A DNA stretch of 10,836 bases. It comes from Rhodocaloribacter sp964552015. Its GTDB lineage: Bacteria; Bacteroidota; Rhodothermia; Rhodothermales; ISCAR-4553. Numbering within the stretch: the first letter of the stretch is position 1; each line of letters opens with the position of its first letter. This document shows, piece by piece, positions 5,844-10,836 of the stretch. The DNA is taken from NCBI GenBank assembly GCA_964552015.1, contig CAZKFR010000096.1, forward strand, positions 1-10,836, written 5' to 3'. The notes below the pieces were generated by a model. It was not told the DNA's origin, ran no database searches, and worked only from the letters and a program-made list of their open reading frames with translations. The position numbers and the translations under genes are program-made.

Positions 5844-7127
5844 TCAGAAGGAAGGGGCGGATCCTGCGTCAGGACCGGGTAATCCGGCTTCCCGGGCCAG
5901 GTCGGCGGCGAAGGTGACCACCTCCGGATCGTCGTCGGCCAGGGCGGCGTAAAGCACCGGATGCAAGCCCGGCGCCCGCAGCCGCTGGTAGATGGAGAGC
6001 GTCGCCAGCTTTGTCTCTGCGTCGAGGGTGTGGAAGTGATGCTGGAGGAAACGGCCCACGTGCGGGAAGACCGTTGCGGGGAGGGCATCCTGGGCCAGCA
6101 ACCCGAGAACCAGATGCGTGGCCGGCAGGACCGCCACGTGGCCTGCCTCCACCGCCCGTACGATGCACATGAACGAGGCGGGGTAGTTCATGAGGGCCTT
6201 GAACACCTCGAGGTCGAGCTGGTCATCCCGGCCGGTGTGGCGCAGCAGGGCGTCCACGCTCTCATCGTCGAGGAAGACCTGGAGCCCACGGGCCGCCGCG
6301 CAGGCGTAGGGCAGGTCGGGGTCTTCCAGCATCTCGATCAACAGCGGTTTCAGCGAGTCGGGCAGTTCGTCCGTCAGTTCGGGATGCCGTTCCCATAGAT
6401 CGACCAGCGCCTTGAGCAGGAGCGGCCGAGCCATCGGGTCGATCTGCTCCACCTTCGCCAGCAGGACGGGGAAGACGTCGGGACGCCCACGGGCGGCCAG
6501 GGCTTCGGCGGCGGCAAACTGGACGACCGGGTCTTCATCCGAAAGGGCTTCGACGATGAGGTCATCGCCGTAGCCCGGGCCGAAGGCTCCGAAAGCGGCC
6601 ACGACGCTGGCCCGGGCGACCGGTTCGCGCTCGTACAGGCTCCGCAGGGCTTCCGCGTATTCACAGGCGCCCAGGGCGCCCAGGGCATCGACGGCCGCGA
6701 TCCGCACGTTGGCGTCGGGATCGTCGAGGTGGACCGCGATCCGGTGAGCAACCCGGCGGGCAGGCAGCAGGGCCAGCACGTCGATAGCGAACTTGCGTAC
6801 GTCGTAGTCCTCGTCGTCCACGTAGGGAAGCAGCGCGTCGATGGCGGCTTCGCCCATCTGGGCCAGCAACTCGCCAGCCCGGTTGCGGACCGTGATGTTG
6901 TCGCTGGCGATGTACGGGACCGTGAGCCGGGCCGCCTCTTCGTTGGCGAGGTCGAGCAGGACCTGGGCGGCCGTCTCACGGACGCCGGGGTCGGGGTCCG
7001 CCAGCAGGGCGGCGGCGGCTTGCGCGAGCGTACGCGGCGAGGCTTCCGTGCGGAGCGCCTCCAGGCCGGCCGAACGGAAGCCCGGATCCGGATGCGTCAG
7101 GTCGGGGTGAAGGGCGGAAAGGTGCAT
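5844..7127 (-). CDS. HEAT-repeat protein in the che operon
   Basis: 427 aa, almost entirely alpha-helical repeats of about 31 residues, of the PBS-lyase/HEAT_2 kind. Clear units begin near residues 40 (ADPDPGVRETAAQVLLDLA), 72 (SDNITVRNRAGELLAQMG), 102 (DDEDYDVRKFAIDVLALLP), 133 (DDPDANVRIAAVDALGALG), 194 (SDEDPVVQFAAAEALAARG), 266 (EDPDLPYACAAARGL) and 395 (ADDDPEVVTFAADLA), with degenerate ones between. There is no signal peptide, TM segment or catalytic motif, so it is probably a cytoplasmic protein-binding scaffold. It is acidic and lies between cheW (39 nt upstream) and cheR (19 nt downstream), in the same transcript. A role in organising or tuning the receptor-CheA-CheW array, or in binding a Che protein, is inference from position only. 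A GAGGA stands just before ATG 7127. Confidence 0.9.
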   Translation of the reverse strand: MHLSALHPDLTHPDPGFRSAGLEALRTEASPRTLAQAAAALLADPDPGVRETAAQVLLDLANEEAARLTVPYIASDNITVRNRAGELLAQMGEAAIDALLPYVDDEDYDVRKFAIDVLALLPARRVAHRIAVHLDDPDANVRIAAVDALGALGACEYAEALRSLYEREPVARASVVAAFGAFGPGYGDDLIVEALSDEDPVVQFAAAEALAARGRPDVFPVLLAKVEQIDPMARPLLLKALVDLWERHPELTDELPDSLKPLLIEMLEDPDLPYACAAARGLQVFLDDESVDALLRHTGRDDQLDLEVFKALMNYPASFMCIVRAVEAGHVAVLPATHLVLGLLAQDALPATVFPHVGRFLQHHFHTLDAETKLATLSIYQRLRAPGLHPVLYAALADDDPEVVTFAADLAREAGLPGPDAGSAPSF

Positions 7128-7166
7128 GATCCTCTAATGAATGCTTTTCGTTCGGTGACGTGGGCG

Positions 7167-7655
7167 TCAGGCGGCCACGGAGCGCGTCTGCTGTGTGGCC
7201 TGCAGCTCCTCGGCCGAAAGAACTTCTTCCAGTTCGAGCAGGATGAGCAGGCGGTCGTCGAGCTTGGCCACGCCGCTGATGTAGTGCGTGTCGATGCCCA
7301 GCGTCAGTTCCGGCGGCGGTTCGATCACATCGCGGCTGACCCGGATCACCTCGCGGACGGCGTCCATCATGAACCCGATCACCTTGCCATCCATCTCCAC
7401 CACCACGATCCTGGTGTTCTTGTCCATCGGACGAGGCGGCAGGTTGAAGCGCTTGCGCAGATCCACCACGGGCACGATCCGGCCCCGCAGGTTGATCACC
7501 CCCTCGACGAACGGGGGGGCATTCGGCACCCGGGTGATGGCCACGGGCCGAATGATTTCCTGTACGTTCAGGATGTCGATCCCGAACTCTTCGTTCTCAA
7601 TGACGAAACTGACCAGTTGCAGCAGGTCGTTGCTGTGGGTTGCGTATTCGCTCAT
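7167..7655 (-). CDS. cheW: CheW coupling protein
   Basis: 162 aa, the usual CheW size. CheW links chemoreceptors to CheA in the cytoplasmic array. The double-barrel CheW fold is evident: QLVSFVIENEEFGIDI (13-28), VPNAPPFVEGVINLRGRI (43-60) with the conserved NLRG at 55-58, VPVVDLRKRF (61-70), a strand TRIVVVEMDG, then YISGVAKLDDRLLILLELE (125-143). ATG 7655 is chosen because AAGAAGG lies about 9 nt upstream and the protein then begins shortly before the first conserved strand; an in-frame ATG at 7724 would add an unconserved leader. It is the first gene of the che operon, about 90 nt after a sigma-28-like promoter, and is followed 39 nt later by the HEAT gene. Confidence 0.95.
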   Translation of the reverse strand: MSEYATHSNDLLQLVSFVIENEEFGIDILNVQEIIRPVAITRVPNAPPFVEGVINLRGRIVPVVDLRKRFNLPPRPMDKNTRIVVVEMDGKVIGFMMDAVREVIRVSRDVIEPPPELTLGIDTHYISGVAKLDDRLLILLELEEVLSAEELQATQQTRSVAA

Positions 7656-7746
7656 GGTCGATGGCCTTCTTATGGAGCTATGGAGGGCATCAGGGCCAGC
7701 CTCCTGTTCCCATCGGGCTGGCACAGCGTACGGTTCACGGCTATCA

Positions 7747-7773
7747 TAATCGGCTCCGGGAAGGATCTCTTAA
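7747..7773 (-). promoter_or_regulatory. candidate sigma-28 (FliA) promoter of the che operon
   Basis: On the minus strand TTAAGAGA (7773-7766) is followed by exactly 11 nt and then GCCGATTA (7754-7747). The FliA consensus is TAAAGTTT-N11-GCCGATAA: the -10 element matches at 7 of 8 positions and the spacing is exact, while the -35 matches at 4 of 8. An AT-rich stretch (TTTTCTTTTTAA) lies at and just upstream of the -35. Transcription would start near 7740, giving an untranslated leader of about 80 nt before cheW. It lies between the flgE hairpin and cheW, where a new transcript is expected. Confidence 0.65.
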
Positions 7774-7803
7774 AAAGAAAATGTTGGAGGGGGGTAGTAT
7801 GGA

Positions 7804-7838
7804 AACGCGCCCCGGGCTGAGGCGGCCCGGGGCGCGTT
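7804..7838 (-). terminator. terminator-like hairpin after flgE
   Basis: A perfect 14-bp inverted repeat: arms 7804-7817 (AACGCGCCCCGGGC) and 7825-7838, with a 7-nt loop. It starts about 64 nt after the flgE stop and ends before the candidate che promoter. The stem is very GC-rich, but on the minus strand only three T follow, counting the two in the stem, so an intrinsic terminator is likely rather than certain; it may also protect the mRNA 3' end. Confidence 0.7.
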
Positions 7839-7901
7839 GTTTGAAGGAGTCATCGTGCAGGCCCCTATCCTGTAACGATGACGGAGATGGGGCGGACCCG
7901 G

Positions 7902-9131
7902 TTATCGTTTCAGGTTGACCGTTTCCTGGAGCAACTCGTCCGACGTCGTGATGACCCGGGCCGAGGCCTGGTAACCGCGCTGGGCAACGATCATGTCCGT
8001 GAATTCGGTGGCCAGGTCCACGTTGCTCATCTCGAGGAAGCCCTGTACGACGGCCGTCTGGATCTCCTGCCCGGCACGGCCGAAGACGGGGTCTCCGGAT
8101 TCGGTTGTGATGCCGTAGAGGCTGTTGCCCAGGTTTTCCAGGCCGTTCGGGTTCTTGACCGAAGCGACGGCGACCTGGTAGAGTGCTCGCTGGACTCCGT
8201 TCGAGAAGTTGAGCGTGACGAGCCCGTTGGCGTCGATCAGGTAGCCGATCAGCTGGCCACGCCCGTAGCCGTCCTGATTCTGGACAGCGACGGTGTTCGA
8301 GCCGCTGTACTGGGTGATGCCGGAGATGTCGAGGTCGAACGTGGGCCCTCCGGTGGCGTAGGCGGCATCAAAGGCCAGTGAGATGGGGGTGTCGTCCGTC
8401 AGGGATCCGTCCACGTTGAAGGAGATGGTGCCGTTGACGGAGGCAAACGGTGCCGGCGATAGGTCGCCGCTGTAGTCAACGCTGTAATCCCATTCGTTCG
8501 CGTTGGCCGTTTTGGTAAAGGTCACCAGGACCGTGTGGGCGCGTCCCTGCTCATCGTAGATGACCGTGGAGAAGTTGACTTCATCCCCGGTCTGGGCATC
8601 GGCTGATAGATTACCGGCCACCGTCACATTGCGTGTGGTGTGGGGTGGGGCCTGCAGGGAGAAGTCGATGGTGATGTCCTGCATCTGGCTGGTGTCAACG
8701 TTGCCATCGGCGTCGATGGCGTAGCCCTGTACGTTGATGCCGGCGTTGGTGACGAGGAAGCCTTCGTCGTCGAAAGAGAAGTTGCCGGCCCGGGTGAGCA
8801 TGAGGCGATCATCGTTGCCCCGAACGACGAAGAAACCGTCGCCGTTGAGGGCCAGGTCCGTGGCAATGCTGGTGCTTTCGAGGGCTCCCTGGTTCCAGTT
8901 CTGGTCGATGGCGCTGACGCCGACCCCGAAGCCGATGAAGGAGGAGTTGACGCCCTGTCCGCCGGCGGCGCGGCTGGCACTGAAGAGCTTCTGGCCCAGC
9001 ACTTCGTTGAAGGCTGCACGCCCCCGTTTGAACCCGATGGTGTTCACGTTGGCGATGTTATTACCCACCACGTCCATACGGGTCTGGTGGCTCTTGAGGC
9101 CGGTAACGGCCGTACGCAGGGATCGAATCAT
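7902..9131 (-). CDS. flgE: FlgE flagellar hook protein
   Basis: 409 aa, the usual size for FlgE. It polymerises outside the cell into the hook, the universal joint between rod and filament, and is exported by the flagellar type III system without a cleaved signal. The N-terminal D0 helix is MIRSLRTAVTGLKSHQTRMD, followed by the axial-protein signature NNIANVNTIGFKR (24-36). Next come the D1 parts (GVGVSAIDQNW, LALNGDGFFVV, LTRAGNFSFDDEG, INVQGYAID) and a variable central D2 region rich in Thr, Asp and Gly. The C-terminal 41 residues contain SNVDLATEFTDMIVAQRGYQ and end ELLQETVNLKR, the paired D0 helix. Length and D2 separate it from the shorter FlgG/FlgF. The start at 9131 begins exactly with the conserved helix; its Shine-Dalgarno is weak. 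It follows flgD by 49 nt and is the last gene of its operon. Confidence 0.95.
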   Translation of the reverse strand: MIRSLRTAVTGLKSHQTRMDVVGNNIANVNTIGFKRGRAAFNEVLGQKLFSASRAAGGQGVNSSFIGFGVGVSAIDQNWNQGALESTSIATDLALNGDGFFVVRGNDDRLMLTRAGNFSFDDEGFLVTNAGINVQGYAIDADGNVDTSQMQDITIDFSLQAPPHTTRNVTVAGNLSADAQTGDEVNFSTVIYDEQGRAHTVLVTFTKTANANEWDYSVDYSGDLSPAPFASVNGTISFNVDGSLTDDTPISLAFDAAYATGGPTFDLDISGITQYSGSNTVAVQNQDGYGRGQLIGYLIDANGLVTLNFSNGVQRALYQVAVASVKNPNGLENLGNSLYGITTESGDPVFGRAGQEIQTAVVQGFLEMSNVDLATEFTDMIVAQRGYQASARVITTSDELLQETVNLKR

Positions 9132-9180
9132 GGCTCGAGAAGCGTTGATTGTGAAAAGGGATACGAAGGGGAAGAAGGAG

Positions 9181-9855
9181 TCAGTCTTTCACAGCCGACA
9201 CGTTGGCCATCGAGACGGCCATCCCGCCCAACCACAGGAGGATGCCCTCGGGGCCAAACGTGATACGGTCCACCGTGCCGGTAACGTGTTCGGTGGCTTC
9301 GACGGCATCGCCGTCGGCCTCGGTGGCTGTCACCTCAAAGGTGTAGGTGCCGGCCGCAACGGTAGCGCCGTATTTGTCTTTGCCGTCCCAGGTGAAGGTG
9401 TGTTGTCCGGCGTCCTGCTGCCCGAGGTCGACTGTGCGGACCACATTGCCGGCCGCATCGCGGATGGTGAGGGTTACCTTGTCGGCCGATCCGGCCAGGT
9501 CAAAGCCCAGTGTCCGCTCACCCTTGCCATCCCAGGAGACCTGGTCGCCCAGCGCCTCGACCGTCTTGCCGATCAGGCCGGAGGCGATGCCGGCGTTGGT
9601 TGTCTGGGCGAGGACGTCGAGCGAGGCGCCGTTGGCGGCAAGTGTCTCCTGGATGTTGATGAGCTGCTCGACCGAGGAAAACTGGGCTAGCTGAGCGGCA
9701 AACTCCTGGCCTTCCAGTGGGTTGAGCGGGTCCTGGTTGTTCAACTGTGTCACTAGCAAGCGAAGAAACTCATCTTTGCCCAGGATCTGTGATCCGGTCG
9801 GGGCCGGTGTCGGGGACGTCGAGGTTCCCGGTATGGGGTTGGTCGTGATGTCCAT
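9181..9855 (-). CDS. flgD: FlgD hook-cap scaffolding protein
   Basis: 224 aa. FlgD caps the growing hook so that FlgE subunits assemble, then is replaced by HAP1. The family's N-terminal region is clear: ILGKDEFLRLLVTQLNNQDP followed by LNPLEGQEFAAQLAQFSSVE (about residues 24-63). The second half has the FlgD Ig-like/FnIII fold with TLTIRDAAGNVVRTVDLG and FTWDGKDKYGATVAAGTYTF, then a Tudor-like tail ending ILLWLGGMAVSMANVSAVKD, the usual FlgD C-terminal strand pattern. The N-terminal ~20 residues are Thr/Pro/Ser-rich and disordered, as is common. ATG 9855 is preferred; a TTG two codons upstream (9861) is possible, and neither has a clear Shine-Dalgarno. It lies 31 nt after the fliK-like gene and 49 nt before flgE, the common fliK-flgD-flgE order. 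Confidence 0.95.
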   Translation of the reverse strand: MDITTNPIPGTSTSPTPAPTGSQILGKDEFLRLLVTQLNNQDPLNPLEGQEFAAQLAQFSSVEQLINIQETLAANGASLDVLAQTTNAGIASGLIGKTVEALGDQVSWDGKGERTLGFDLAGSADKVTLTIRDAAGNVVRTVDLGQQDAGQHTFTWDGKDKYGATVAAGTYTFEVTATEADGDAVEATEHVTGTVDRITFGPEGILLWLGGMAVSMANVSAVKD

Positions 9856-9886
9856 GGTCAATGGATCGGCTAGGGTTCATGCGGGA

Positions 9887-10836
9887 TCATCCTACCCAGA
9901 CGTGGCGTGCGCCGGCTCGGCGAGGGGCGGATGTCGTTGCCGTTTCGGGGGGGGTGTCGGCGGCGCCACCGCCGTAGCCGGGATGCGGGGAGCCATGGTC
10001 GCCTCCATGTGTGTCGCCGGCGGGGCCCTGGTCGAGCTGGAGGTCGACGGCGGTGTCGTACTGCTGGCGGAGGGCGGCTTCCAGGCGGTGCAGGTTTTCG
10101 TGCGCCAGGGCCCGCAGGGTGGGGTCGCTGAAGCCGACCTGGATGCTCATGCGCTCAGCCTCCCGGCGTGCGCGGATCGTCAGGGTTCCTTCCCCTTCGT
10201 TCAGGGGCAGCTCCATCGCATGCCATCCGTCTGCCAGGGAGGGGGCGGCCTGTTGGAGGGCCGTGCGAATCCAGGCGGCGACGGGGCCTCGTGTGAAGGA
10301 GGGCAGGGGACCGTGCGCATGAACGGGCCGGGAAACACCATGAACGTTTCGTTCGGCCCCGCTGGCGGGGGCACCTACCTCGGCCTGAGCCGCCTCCATG
10401 GACGGATCCAGCGCCGGCATCGGAGGCTCGGCGTCGGTGACGTCCGCGGCGGGTCGCGGGTTGCGGTGTTCCGTTTTGCCGCTCTCGGGCGACGGCGTCG
10501 CACGGCGTGGTTCGGCCGTCACGTCCTCCTGGCCCGACGCGTCGGCTGATCCCTCCTGATGGTCCCGGGGCCGGGTAGGCTCGGATGGACGGGCTCCCTT
10601 CGCCCTCCCCGGCGGATGGGAAGGGGCCGGGCCAGGGGACGCGTGCTCCTTGCCTTCGCCGGAGGCATCCTGTTCCTCCGAAGCCCCCGTATCCCTGTCG
10701 AGCGCCATCGTGTCGATCCGGGACTGGTCCGGTTGTACAGGGGCGGCATCCGGTGGCCGGGCTGCGTGTCCGGGCGCTGCGTGCGTCTCGGCGGAGAGCG
10801 GGGCCTGTGCCGTCTGGGCGGGGGACGTGGTCTCCG
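9887..10836 (-). CDS. fliK: FliK-like flagellar hook-length control protein, C-terminal part
   Basis: 315 residues are visible, open at the right edge. FliK measures hook length and switches the export apparatus from hook to filament substrates. The first ~185 visible residues are low-complexity and rich in Pro, Ala, Glu, Ser and Arg, as in the extended FliK ruler. Residues about 187-269 form a compact domain with WIRTALQQAAPSLADGW, MELPLNEGEGTLTIRAR, MSIQVGFSDPTLRAL and ENLHRLEAALRQQYD, consistent with the Flg_hook C-terminal domain (beta strands, then a helix that ends with a predicted strand VDLQL). An unusual His/Gly/Pro-rich tail of about 45 residues follows. Internal ATG 10708 is not the start: the frame stays open to the window edge with the same composition. 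Identification rests on the domain pattern and on the position directly before flgD. Confidence 0.72.
   Translation of the reverse strand, partial: ETTSPAQTAQAPLSAETHAAPGHAARPPDAAPVQPDQSRIDTMALDRDTGASEEQDASGEGKEHASPGPAPSHPPGRAKGARPSEPTRPRDHQEGSADASGQEDVTAEPRRATPSPESGKTEHRNPRPAADVTDAEPPMPALDPSMEAAQAEVGAPASGAERNVHGVSRPVHAHGPLPSFTRGPVAAWIRTALQQAAPSLADGWHAMELPLNEGEGTLTIRARREAERMSIQVGFSDPTLRALAHENLHRLEAALRQQYDTAVDLQLDQGPAGDTHGGDHGSPHPGYGGGAADTPPETATTSAPRRAGARHVWVG

Noticed and set aside
4946..6088. A 380-aa version of CheR
   Set aside because: The upstream extension overlaps the HEAT gene in another frame and is Ser/Arg/Pro-rich with no CheR similarity.
6661..6690. Short tandem repeat around GCGCCCAGG
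   Set aside because: It is two copies only, in frame, and is explained by the repeated Gly-Ala-Leu codons of a HEAT unit.
7656..7901. A small gene between flgE and cheW, such as the plus-strand frames here
   Set aside because: The interval is accounted for by the hairpin, the promoter and the cheW leader; plus-strand frames read through the hairpin and have no ribosome site or protein character.

Overview
The window is a compact motility and chemotaxis locus from a G+C-rich, flagellated bacterium, very probably Gram-negative. Every gene that can be supported lies on the minus strand, so transcription runs from the right edge to the left. The taxon cannot be fixed from the sequence. A flagellated member of the Rhodothermota (Salinibacter/Rhodothermus group) would fit, but that is a weak guess; what is firm is a complete-looking che set with CheZ and without CheC or CheD. 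There is no tRNA, rRNA, mobile element or CRISPR array.

Region 1 (10836 down to 7902) is the end of a hook-assembly operon: the 3' part of a fliK-like hook-length gene, flgD (hook cap/scaffold) and flgE (hook). It finishes at a perfect 14-bp GC-rich hairpin (7804-7838).

Region 2 (7773 down to 988) is the chemotaxis operon. Just past the hairpin is a good match to a sigma-28 (FliA) promoter, followed by cheW, a HEAT-repeat protein gene, cheR, two cheY genes, cheZ, then a 100-N assembly gap, then cheA (3' part only) and cheB. Spacings are short (4-39 nt). The gene set covers a whole signalling circuit: receptor coupling (CheW), kinase (CheA, 5' part missing), methylation and demethylation (CheR, CheB), response regulators (two CheY) and a phosphatase (CheZ). 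The HEAT protein is the member with no textbook role.

Region 3 (902 down to 1) begins with a second, weaker sigma-28-like promoter, followed by a short exported protein resembling the second half of ABC-type substrate-binding proteins (ABC_sub_bind/COG2984-like). The start of a membrane-anchored protein, probably a sensor or chemoreceptor, is cut by the window edge. This pair may be a dedicated input module for the Che pathway.

The gap at 3302-3401 is exactly 100 N and is almost certainly a placeholder of unknown true length. It removes the last few codons of cheZ and the P1/P2 part of cheA. The most interesting points are the HEAT gene inside the che operon, the CheZ with both its active-site pair and its C-terminal CheY-binding peptide, the promoter/terminator layout that separates hook genes from che genes, and the short binding protein paired with a membrane sensor.
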